This document shows positions 6,602-11,703 of a stretch of DNA of 11,703 bases, piece after piece. Source of the stretch: Alphaproteobacteria bacterium (lineage in GTDB: Bacteria; Pseudomonadota; Alphaproteobacteria; GCA-2731375); contig JANQKO010000585.1 in NCBI GenBank assembly GCA_028281075.1, forward strand, positions 1-11,703. Direction: 5' to 3'. The notes beneath the pieces were generated by a model, which saw only the letters and a program-made list of their open reading frames with translations, was not told where the DNA came from and did not search any database. A program made the translations under genes and the position numbers. Each line of letters begins with the position of its first letter. Positions within the stretch are counted from its first letter, which is position 1.

Positions 6602-7435
6602 TCATTCCGCCGCCGGCAGCTTGGCGCCGGCGTCCTGGCGGGCGCGGAACCGGCCGACCGAATGGGCATGCGCGGCTTGCGCCTTGGGGCTCATCTCGCG
6701 GTCCAGGCGTTCCTCCATCTCGAAGGCGCCCGGCGTCGCCTGGCCACGTACCAGCAGCGCCGTCGCCCGGGGCGCGCCGCGCTGCCGCACGGCCGCCGGG
6801 ATATAGCTGATGCCGAGGCCGATGCGCCGGTCGCCGCCGTCGTTGCCGCGCGAGCTGTGCACCAGGTTCGTGTGGTGCAGCGACATCTCGCCCGCCTTCA
6901 GTTCCATCGGCACGCCGGTCTCGTGATCGAAGCGGTCCGGGATGCCCTGGCCGCGCTTGATCATGTTCCACTCGCCGTAATCGTCCACGTGCTCGAACTC
7001 GCCCCATTTGTGGCTGCCCGGCAGCACGTGCACGCAGCCGCTCTCGACGCTGGCGTCCGACAGCGCCACCCAGGCCGTGACGTGCAGCGGTGGTTCGAGG
7101 AAGAAGTACTTGCCGTCCTGGTGCCAGCGCACGTAGGCGGGCGTGCCTGGCTCCTTGATCCAGGTGGTGGTGTGATAGACCAGGATGTCCGGGCCGATCA
7201 CGTCCTCGACCGCGTCCAGGATGGCCGGATGGTGGACCAGTGTGTCGGCCCATTCGAACAGCAGGTAGGACTTCGACTTCTCGGGGAAGTCCAGCGGATG
7301 GCCGATCTCGGCCTCGTGGCGCTCCAGCCCGGCGCGGCAGCGCGCCACCTCGTCCGGCGACAGCACCGGCACCGGCGAATAATAGCCCTGATCGTGATAC
7401 TGACGGACGGCGTCCGCCGACAAGACCTTCGGCAC
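6602..7435 (-). CDS. Phytanoyl-CoA dioxygenase (PhyH)-family Fe(II)/2-oxoglutarate-dependent oxygenase
   Basis: A 277-residue cytoplasmic protein with the PhyH jelly-roll pattern. The iron-binding triad is visible: His105 and Asp107 in RWHQDGKYFF, and His193 in TNLVHSS. Arg204 in GGDRRIGLGISYIP, eleven residues later, is at the expected place for holding 2-oxoglutarate. ESGCVHVLPGSHKWG (131-145) and LKAGEMSLHHTNLVHSS are further family hallmarks. Such enzymes hydroxylate an unactivated carbon using oxygen and 2-oxoglutarate; family substrates range from phytanoyl-CoA to ectoine and small amines. The start is GTG 7435, with GGGAGGAACG just upstream. It precedes the transporter operon on the same strand with a 97-base gap and diverges from the MmgE/PrpD gene, so a substrate shared with both is plausible. 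The substrate is not identifiable. Confidence 0.9.
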   Translation of the reverse strand: MPKVLSADAVRQYHDQGYYSPVPVLSPDEVARCRAGLERHEAEIGHPLDFPEKSKSYLLFEWADTLVHHPAILDAVEDVIGPDILVYHTTTWIKEPGTPAYVRWHQDGKYFFLEPPLHVTAWVALSDASVESGCVHVLPGSHKWGEFEHVDDYGEWNMIKRGQGIPDRFDHETGVPMELKAGEMSLHHTNLVHSSRGNDGGDRRIGLGISYIPAAVRQRGAPRATALLVRGQATPGAFEMEERLDREMSPKAQAAHAHSVGRFRARQDAGAKLPAAE

Positions 7436-7467
7436 GACCGTTCCTCCCCGACGTGGCGCCCGCCGCG

Positions 7468-7496
7468 ATTATGGCATAGGCTTTTTCCCGTCTCCA
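7468..7496 (-). promoter_or_regulatory. Possible promoter of the PhyH-family gene
   Basis: On the minus strand TGGAGA (7496-7491, four of six consensus bases) and CATAAT (7473-7468, five of six) are spaced by 17 bases in the 77-bp gap shared with the divergent MmgE/PrpD gene. Transcription would start about 25 bases before the GTG. I saw no equally good promoter for the plus-strand gene, but any promoter for it must overlap this one or lie inside the PhyH gene. Confidence 0.45.
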
Positions 7497-7512
7497 CCGA
7501 CCGGAATCCGCC

Positions 7513-8889
7513 ATGACCGCCTATCTCGATCGCGTCGCCGGCTTCGCCGCCGAATTCCCCGACACGGACATCCCCGATACCGTCCTCGACCACGCGCGGC
7601 TGGTGGTGGCCGACTGCATCGCCGCCTGTGTCGGCGGCGCGGCCGAGCCGGAGGTCGCGGCCCTGACCGCGCGTCTGCTGCCGGCGGGCGCGGGCGGGCC
7701 GGCCGCGGTGCTGGGCGCCGGGCGCACGGCCGATGCGGGCAAGGCGGCCTTCATCAACGGCACCGCCGGGACGTTCCTGGAGATGGACGAGGGCAACCAG
7801 TATTGCCGCGGCCATCCCGGCATCCACACCGTTCCCGCCGCCATCGCCTGGGGCCAGGCGCATGGCGTCAGCGGGTCGTCGCTATTGGCCGCGATCGTCA
7901 TGGGCTACGAGATCGGCTCCCGCGTCGGCATCGCCGCGAACCTGCGGCCGACCATGCATCCGCACGGCACCTGGGGCGCGGTCTGCGCCGCGGTCGCGGT
8001 CGGGCGGATGGCGGGCTACGACGCCGGCCGCATGCAAACGCTGTTGAACGTCTGCTCCAACATGGGCCTCGCGACCAGCCGGCGCACCATGCTCGAGGGC
8101 GGGACCGTCCGGAACATCTTCGCCGGCGTCGGCAACCAGATGGGCATCCTGGCGCACGATCTGGTCGAGGCCGGCTTCACCGGCGAGAACGATGGTCTCG
8201 GCAATGTCTTCGGTAAGGTCGTCTCGGAAACCTTCGACCCGTCCGCCATGACCGAGGACCTCGGCAGCCGCTGGGAAATCGCCCGCAACTATTTCAAGGG
8301 CCATTCCTGCTGCCGCTACAACCATGCGTCATTGGACGCATTGGAGATGATCCTGGCCCAACGCCCCGGCGGCATTCGCGTCGATGAAATCGACCGCGTC
8401 GAGGTCGAGACCTACTCGCTCGCCGTCGAGCTCGGCGACCGGAGCCCGCGCAACACGCTCGCCGGCAAGTTCTCGGTGCCGTTCGCCATCGCCACCACGC
8501 TCATCAACGGCAACAGCGGCGTCGCCAGCTTCACCTGGGATGCCATCCGCAACGACGAGATCCAGGCGCTGGCAAAAAAGGTCGAGGTCCGCGAGGACCC
8601 CGCCATGACCGCCAAGATGCCCGACCTCCGCCCGGCCGCCGTCAAGGTAACCCTCACCGACGGCACGGCATTGACGGCCGCGACGGACACCAACAAGGGC
8701 GATTGGCAGGACCCTTACACCGAGCCTGAGCTTGCCGAAAAGTTCATGACCCTCACCACCCGCCGCTGGACACCAGCCGGCGCCCAAGCCGTCCACGACG
8801 AAATCATGAACTTGCGCAACGCCCCCTCGCTCGATCGACTGACGGCTCTGATCGAAAGCGCCGGCGATGCCACGGAGGCGGTGGCATGA
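7513..8889 (+). CDS. MmgE/PrpD-family protein
   Basis: A 458-residue protein matching the MmgE/PrpD fold (2-methylcitrate dehydratase, cis-aconitate decarboxylase, iminodisuccinate epimerase relatives) over its full length. Recognisable segments are AAFINGTAGTFLEMDEGNQYCRGHPG (78-103, His101), GYEIGSR (131-137), MHPHGTWGAV (148-157), VRNIFAGVGNQMG (199-211) and KGHSCCRYNHASLDAL (262-277, His271). Members act on small di- and tricarboxylic acids by dehydration, decarboxylation or epimerisation. Relative to the classical enzymes, the conserved lysine before the H-A-G motif appears to be Arg200, so the reaction may differ. GGAA lies about 8 bases before the ATG. It diverges from the PhyH gene and is followed by the cysteine hydrolase on the same strand. 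The family is certain; the substrate is not. Confidence 0.9.
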   Translation: MTAYLDRVAGFAAEFPDTDIPDTVLDHARLVVADCIAACVGGAAEPEVAALTARLLPAGAGGPAAVLGAGRTADAGKAAFINGTAGTFLEMDEGNQYCRGHPGIHTVPAAIAWGQAHGVSGSSLLAAIVMGYEIGSRVGIAANLRPTMHPHGTWGAVCAAVAVGRMAGYDAGRMQTLLNVCSNMGLATSRRTMLEGGTVRNIFAGVGNQMGILAHDLVEAGFTGENDGLGNVFGKVVSETFDPSAMTEDLGSRWEIARNYFKGHSCCRYNHASLDALEMILAQRPGGIRVDEIDRVEVETYSLAVELGDRSPRNTLAGKFSVPFAIATTLINGNSGVASFTWDAIRNDEIQALAKKVEVREDPAMTAKMPDLRPAAVKVTLTDGTALTAATDTNKGDWQDPYTEPELAEKFMTLTTRRWTPAGAQAVHDEIMNLRNAPSLDRLTALIESAGDATEAVA

Positions 8890-8911
8890 CTGGCGGGTCA
8901 TTGCACGATGG

Positions 8912-9003
8912 CCCTGGATGCCCGTGTCGAGCACGGGCATGACGTATTAGGGTGGTGATAGAGCACCCCTACCGTCATTGCCGGGCTTGACCCGGCAATC
9001 CAG
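8912..9003. repeat. Head-to-head pair of small palindromic repeats (copies A and B)
   Basis: Copy A (8912-8944) runs CCCTGG, then the 9-bp hairpin ATGCCCGTG/CACGGGCAT (8918-8926, 8932-8940) with a 5-base loop, then GACG. Copy B (8973-9003) is the same unit inverted: CGTC, the 9-bp hairpin ATTGCCGGG/CCCGGCAAT (8977-8985, 8991-8999) with a 5-base loop, then CCAG. The copies are 28 bases apart and together form a large imperfect inverted repeat filling most of the 155-base gap between the MmgE/PrpD and hydrolase genes. A matching pair lies at 11442-11532. These resemble interspersed palindromes common between genes in alphaproteobacteria (recollection). Confidence 0.85.
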
Positions 9004-9044
9004 AAGCGGGCCACCAACCGCGCGAACCTGAACGAGGCCAATCC

Positions 9045-9731
9045 ATGTCCACACCCGGTATCGACGAGAGCGATTACATCCGCGCCTTCATGAGCGAGCG
9101 GCCGGTGGATTTCGCGGAAGCGGCGCTGATCGTCGTCGACATGCAGTACGCCACCGGGCACCGGGACGGCGCGCTGGGGCGGCGCATGGCCGCCGAGGGT
9201 TCGAACGTCGCCGGCTACCGTTTCGACCGCATCGAGACCAAGGTGGTGCCGAACATCAAGCGGCTGCTGGCGGACTTTCGCGCGCGCGGCGGCGCCGTCG
9301 TCTACCTGACCGTCGGCGCGCGCAACCGCGACTGCTCGGACGCACCGCCGCATATGAAGAAACTGTTCGTCTCGCTCGACAATTTCGAGGGCAGCCGCGA
9401 CCACGAGATCATCGACGAATTGAAGCCCGAGCCCGGCGAGGCGGTGATCAACAAGACCTCGATCGGCGCCTTCGCCTCGACTGGCATCGACCATCTGCTG
9501 CGTTCCTTGGGCAAGAGCCAGCTCTACATATCGGGCGTTTCGACCAACATGTGTGTCGACACCACGGCCCGCGAAGCCGCCGACCGGGGCTACAAGGTGA
9601 CGCTCATCGAGGATGCCTGCGCCACCACGCACGAAGACCTGCACAATGCCACCATCACCAATTTCCAGCGCCTGTTCGGCCGCGTGATCTCGACCGACGA
9701 CGCGCTGACGGAATTGCAGTCCGGAGCGTGA
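9045..9731 (+). CDS. Isochorismatase-like cysteine hydrolase
   Basis: A 228-residue protein of the isochorismatase-like superfamily with all three catalytic residues in place: Asp32 in IVVDMQYATG, Lys137 in INKTSIGAF and Cys170 in GVSTNMCVDTTAREAADRGY. A Cys in this last position marks the amidase-type members (N-carbamoylsarcosine, biuret, ureidoacrylate or nicotinamide hydrolases), which cleave C-N bonds via a thioester. True isochorismatases lack it. The rest follows the family: VPNIKRLLADFRARGGAVVYLTVG, and VTLIEDACATT followed by H and N residues near the end. GAGG lies about 9 bases before ATG 9045. It follows the MmgE/PrpD gene after a 155-base gap filled with repeats, so co-transcription is possible but not certain. 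Its stop touches a strong hairpin serving the convergent YHS gene. The fold and chemistry are well supported; the substrate is unknown. Confidence 0.92.
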   Translation: MSTPGIDESDYIRAFMSERPVDFAEAALIVVDMQYATGHRDGALGRRMAAEGSNVAGYRFDRIETKVVPNIKRLLADFRARGGAVVYLTVGARNRDCSDAPPHMKKLFVSLDNFEGSRDHEIIDELKPEPGEAVINKTSIGAFASTGIDHLLRSLGKSQLYISGVSTNMCVDTTAREAADRGYKVTLIEDACATTHEDLHNATITNFQRLFGRVISTDDALTELQSGA

Positions 9732-9732
9732 G

Positions 9733-9764
9733 AAAACGTTCGGGGAGGACGGCCTCCCCGAACG
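9733..9764 (-). terminator. Intrinsic terminator of the YHS gene, possibly bidirectional
   Basis: A perfect 12-bp stem, CGTTCGGGGAGG (9737-9748) with CCTCCCCGAACG (9753-9764) around a 4-base loop, sits between two convergent genes. On the minus strand it is followed by TTTT (9736-9733), giving a standard rho-independent terminator for the YHS gene, whose stop is 13 bases before the stem. On the plus strand no T run follows, so stopping of the hydrolase transcript would be weaker. Confidence 0.85.
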
Positions 9765-9776
9765 CATCCAGTTGAC

Positions 9777-10265
9777 CTAGAGGTCCCGCGCGGCGGTGTG
9801 CACGATCTTCGGCCAGTTCCCCTCGGCCTTGTCGATGTTGCCGTCGACGTCCTGCAGGAAGGTGGCGTAGATCTCCTCGTTCAGATTCAGATACAGCTTG
9901 CCGTCCTCGATCTTCCAGAGATTCGGATCGCCGTCGAACTTCTTGCCGACGGAGACGCCGTAGGCGCAAAAGCCGCCGTACTGCGGCAGGTAGCGGCCGG
10001 GATTTTGCGCGAAGGCATCGAGATGCTGCTGGCTGCTGAAGCGGTAGGCGGCGCCGTCATGCACGTGCACGAACGCATCCGAGCCGCGCATCGGCTTGCC
10101 GACGGTGAAATAGGCGACCGCGTCGTAGCCGTGCAGGGCCAGCGGCGCGCCGCTGATCGACAGGCCCGGCACAACGTTCAGTTCGTCGGCCGCCTGCGCC
10201 GGCGCCGTGGCGCCGATCAGCGCGACCGAGACAAGGGCGGCGGTAGCGAGTTTCGTAAACAACAT
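9777..10265 (-). CDS. Secreted YHS-domain protein
   Basis: A 162-residue protein with a Sec signal peptide: basic start, hydrophobic core ATAALVSVALIGA and likely cleavage after AQA (residue 25). The mature part holds one YHS-type domain at about 44-103: LHGYDAVAYF, then a central AYRFSSQQHLDAFAQNPGRY and YGGFCAYGVSVGKKFDGDP with Cys100, ending in a conserved-looking WKIEDGKLYLNLNEEI. The YHS fold is thought to bind metals in some proteins, but secreted stand-alone members have no agreed role. The start at ATG 10265 has TTGGGAGAA upstream. The gene ends in an intrinsic terminator and lies 145 bases downstream of the AraC-family gene on the same strand, so it may be a target of that regulator. 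Its leader contains an inverted repeat that could mask the ribosome binding site. Confidence 0.88.
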   Translation of the reverse strand: MLFTKLATAALVSVALIGATAPAQAADELNVVPGLSISGAPLALHGYDAVAYFTVGKPMRGSDAFVHVHDGAAYRFSSQQHLDAFAQNPGRYLPQYGGFCAYGVSVGKKFDGDPNLWKIEDGKLYLNLNEEIYATFLQDVDGNIDKAEGNWPKIVHTAARDL

Positions 10266-10271
10266 AATCGT

Positions 10272-10331
10272 TCTCCCAACGGTTTCGGTTGCCGCCGGCG
10301 GATCGTGCCGGCATGGGCACAGGTTGGGAGA
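10272..10331 (-). promoter_or_regulatory. Possible ribosome-binding-site-masking structure in the YHS leader
   Basis: In the minus-strand transcript TCTCCCAAC (10331-10323) is the exact complement of GTTGGGAGA (10280-10272), which contains the Shine-Dalgarno sequence just before the YHS ATG. Between the arms a smaller GTGCC/GGCAC hairpin (10320-10316 and 10309-10305) and a self-complementary CGCCGGCG stretch could stack. Closing the long-range stem would hide the ribosome binding site. I saw no match to a known riboswitch class, and 9 bp across 42 bases could arise by chance in GC-rich sequence. Confidence 0.4.
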
Positions 10332-10410
10332 GGGGGTTGATCAGACAAGAAAGCGGCAGATGATTGGTCTGAACGGCATCGTCTTCAGGACGATATGCAA
10401 AGTATCGATA

Positions 10411-11343
10411 TCAGGCCGCCTCGCGGCGCACGTCGCGCGGGCTGCGGCCGTAGCGGTTGGCGAAGGCGCGCGAGAAGGCGGCCGGCGACTGGTAGCCGAC
10501 GCGGGCCGCCACCGCCTGGATCGGCTCGGCGGTGCCGGTCAGCAGTTGCAGCGCCTTCTGCAGCCGGAGATCGGTGAGATAGGCCATGGGCGCCGTGCCC
10601 ATCAGCGCCTGAAAGCGGTCGGCGAAGCGGCTGCGCGACATGCCGGCCGCGGCGGCCAGGCTGTCGAGCGTCCAGCCGGGCTCGATCTCCCGGTGCATCC
10701 GGCTCAACGCCCGACCGATGCGCGGGTCGGCCAGCCCCTCGATCATCTTCGCCAGCGCCGGATCCTGGCCGGCGCAGGCGCGGATCACCTCGATGAACAG
10801 CGCCTCCGACAGCCGCATGACCGACGTGGCGAATCCCGGCTCGCCGGCGAACATCCGCCGCGTGATCAGCCGCATGAGCTCGTCGAGCCAGGGCGCCGCG
10901 AGCCGCACCTCGGCCGTGACCAGCAGATGGTCGGGCAGGGCCCGCAGCAACGCGTGATCGCCGTGGCCGGCGAAGTCGAAATGACCGCAGATCAGCTTGG
11001 TATCGGCCTCCGCCCGCGGTTCGCCGCCATAGACCAGGAGTCCGTCGCCGCCATAGCCCGAGCGTTCCAGCACCGTCTCGAGCGGCGCCGGCGCCGCGTC
11101 CGGCCGGTCGCTCAGCACATGCGCCGCGCCGTTCGGGATGACGATCATGTCGCCGGGGTTCAGCGCCACGGCATCGCCGTTCGCGCCGATCCGCACGTGG
11201 CAGCGCCCCTGCGCGGCGAGATGAAACCGCGCCGCCCGCCCGTAGGCCGGCACGGCCACCGACCAGGGCGGCGAAAAGGCCGTGCGGAAATAGAGCGTGC
11301 CGCGCAGCTGAAGCAGGTCCAGGATATCGCTTAAGGCATCCAT
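10411..11343 (-). CDS. AraC-family transcriptional regulator with N-terminal cupin domain
   Basis: A 310-residue cytoplasmic regulator. The N-terminal half (about 10-200) is an AraC-type cupin sensor: YFRTAFSPPWSVAVP, then FHLAAQGRCHVRI and LNPGDMIVIPNGAAHVLSD (61-79). The C-terminal AraC DNA-binding domain (about 205-305) has two helix-turn-helix units, the first containing LAAAAGMSRSRFADRF (229-244) and the second VAARVGYQSPAAFSRAF (278-294), ending with GRSPRDVRRE. This cupin arrangement is common in AraC proteins that control small stress or metabolism genes. The start is ATG 11343 with only a weak GGACGG upstream. The YHS gene lies 145 bases downstream on the same strand and is the nearest plausible target. 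Upstream, a repeat pair and an IS481-type element separate it from other genes. The inducer is unknown. Confidence 0.92.
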   Translation of the reverse strand: MDALSDILDLLQLRGTLYFRTAFSPPWSVAVPAYGRAARFHLAAQGRCHVRIGANGDAVALNPGDMIVIPNGAAHVLSDRPDAAPAPLETVLERSGYGGDGLLVYGGEPRAEADTKLICGHFDFAGHGDHALLRALPDHLLVTAEVRLAAPWLDELMRLITRRMFAGEPGFATSVMRLSEALFIEVIRACAGQDPALAKMIEGLADPRIGRALSRMHREIEPGWTLDSLAAAAGMSRSRFADRFQALMGTAPMAYLTDLRLQKALQLLTGTAEPIQAVAARVGYQSPAAFSRAFANRYGRSPRDVRREAA

Positions 11344-11676
11344 TTTGCCGACCGTCCCATGATATCAGACGATCAGGTAAGTATTCCGGCGTCGATTGTC
11401 GAGACCGCGCCGAAGCTGGCGCCGCCCTCTCGCCGGCACGGCCCTGGACTGCCGGGCCAAGCCCGGCAATGACGAATTTGCCGTTGTTTTTTCCACTTCC
11501 GTCATGCCCGGACTTGATCCGGGCATCCAGGGCCGCATCGACCGGACCCGGTTCCGGCGCAGCGCCCCTACCGGCAATCAGATGGCGGGCTAGTTGTGAT
11601 CTCCCAATAGGTTGCCCATTCGGCCCCGAGCGAGGAAGCTGATGTTGCTGACACATCGATTTCCAAGGAGAGCCGA
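11344..11676. other. 333-base gap without a gene: regulator upstream region, palindromic repeats and IS left end
   Basis: From left to right it holds about 98 bases upstream of the AraC-family gene, in which I found no convincing promoter. A head-to-head repeat pair follows (11442-11532), then about 57 bases without clear features, a CTAG (11590-11593) and the non-coding left end of an IS481-type element up to its transposase start. Short open frames crossing this gap cover the repeats and do not look like proteins. Confidence 0.7.
11442..11532. repeat. Head-to-head pair of small palindromic repeats (copies C and D)
   Basis: Copy C (11442-11474) reads CCCTGGACTGCCGGG, a 5-base loop, then CCCGGCAATGACG. 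Copy D (11500-11532) is inverted: CGTC, the perfect 9-bp hairpin ATGCCCGGA/TCCGGGCAT (11504-11512, 11518-11526) with loop CTTGA, then CCAGGG. The copies are 25 bases apart, in the same orientation relative to each other as copies A and B at 8912-9003. Copy C has one mismatch in its stem. Confidence 0.85.
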
Positions 11677-11703
11677 ATGGACATCCACAAGAATGCACGC
11701 CTG
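11590..11703 (+). mobile_element. IS481-family insertion sequence, left end (cut by the window edge)
   Basis: Immediately after CTAG (11590-11593) comes TTGTGATCTCCCAATAGGTT. The CAATAGGTTG core (11604-11613) resembles the left terminal repeat of Bordetella IS481 as I remember it, and that family inserts at CTAG. The first codons of a transposase follow at 11677 on the same strand. About 110 bases of the element are visible; the right end, second CTAG and most of the transposase lie outside. The exact terminal base (11594 or 11595) is uncertain. Confidence 0.75.
11677..11703 (+). CDS. IS481-family transposase, first nine codons only
   Basis: ATG 11677 is preceded by AAGGAGAG at good spacing and opens MDIHKNARL, closely matching the start shared by IS481-family DDE transposases (M-x-x-H-K-N-A-R-L). 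The frame is open to the window edge. Only nine residues are visible, so whether the full transposase is intact, including its catalytic DDE residues, cannot be judged. The neighbouring IS-like left end and CTAG support the call. Confidence 0.75.

Noticed and set aside
6527..7516. 329-codon plus-strand open frame
   Set aside because: Antisense to the PhyH gene and crosses its promoter; no family features.
8987..8992. TTGACC as a -35 box for the hydrolase gene
   Set aside because: It is the loop and stem of palindrome copy B, and 17 bases downstream is GCCACC, not a -10 box.
8898..9767. 289-codon minus-strand open frame opposite the hydrolase
   Set aside because: It covers the repeats and a terminator stem and has no family motif, while the plus-strand frame has a complete catalytic triad.
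10378..10394. ATCGTC/GACGAT stem after the AraC-family stop as an intrinsic terminator
   Set aside because: Only 6 bp and not followed by T residues on the minus strand; too weak to call.
10207..11334. 375-codon plus-strand open frame
   Set aside because: Antisense to the AraC-family gene, with Arg/Gln/Ala-rich composition and no recognisable domain; a shadow.
8912..11532. The four similar palindromes as a CRISPR array
   Set aside because: They occur as two widely separated inverted pairs with genes between, not as direct repeats with regular spacers, and no cas gene is present.
10385..11698. 437-codon minus-strand open frame overlapping the AraC-family gene
   Set aside because: It runs in another frame of the same strand, crosses both palindromic repeats and begins inside the IS end. 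Its product is Arg/Ala/Gly-rich and featureless, whereas the AraC frame has two helix-turn-helix motifs.

Overview
This is a GC-rich window with dense genes, short spacers and antisense shadow frames typical of high-GC bacteria. The gene families, a Tat-exported HAAT-type binding protein and small intergenic palindromes containing TTGAC/CCGGG cores suggest an alphaproteobacterium, perhaps Rhodospirillales- or Rhizobiales-like. That placement is inferred from style, not from a marker gene.

Layout. (1) 1-399, minus: the N-terminal part of a DppB-type peptide/nickel ABC permease running off the left edge. It diverges from a LysR-type regulator (544-1470, plus). The 144-bp gap holds a well-formed LysR box. 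(2) 7435-1477, minus: a long co-directional run. It starts with a PhyH-type Fe(II)/2-oxoglutarate dioxygenase and continues with a complete branched-chain amino acid/amide (HAAT) ABC transporter: binding protein, LivH, LivM, LivG and LivF. It ends with a small GFA/CENP-V zinc protein. The binding protein has its own strong promoter, and a 14-bp perfect hairpin separates it from livH. livM/livG and livG/livF overlap by the same 8 bases. (3) 7513-9731, plus: an MmgE/PrpD-family protein, divergent from the dioxygenase across only 77 bp, then an isochorismatase-like cysteine hydrolase. (4) 10265-9777, minus: a secreted YHS-domain protein with an intrinsic terminator and a leader that may fold over its ribosome binding site. 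(5) 11343-10411, minus: an AraC-family regulator. (6) From about 11594 to the right edge: the left end of an IS481-family insertion sequence, abutting a CTAG target and running off the window.

How the genes may work together. The core looks like an uptake-plus-catabolism locus. A HAAT transporter would import a small amide- or amino-acid-like compound. The dioxygenase, the PrpD-fold enzyme and the cysteine hydrolase could hydroxylate, dehydrate or isomerise it and cleave a C-N bond. The substrate cannot be read from the sequence. I saw no CRISPR array, phage module, toxin-antitoxin pair or recognisable defence system. The most notable non-coding features are the LysR box, the intra-operon hairpin, two head-to-head pairs of palindromic repeats (8912-9003 and 11442-11532) and the YHS leader.
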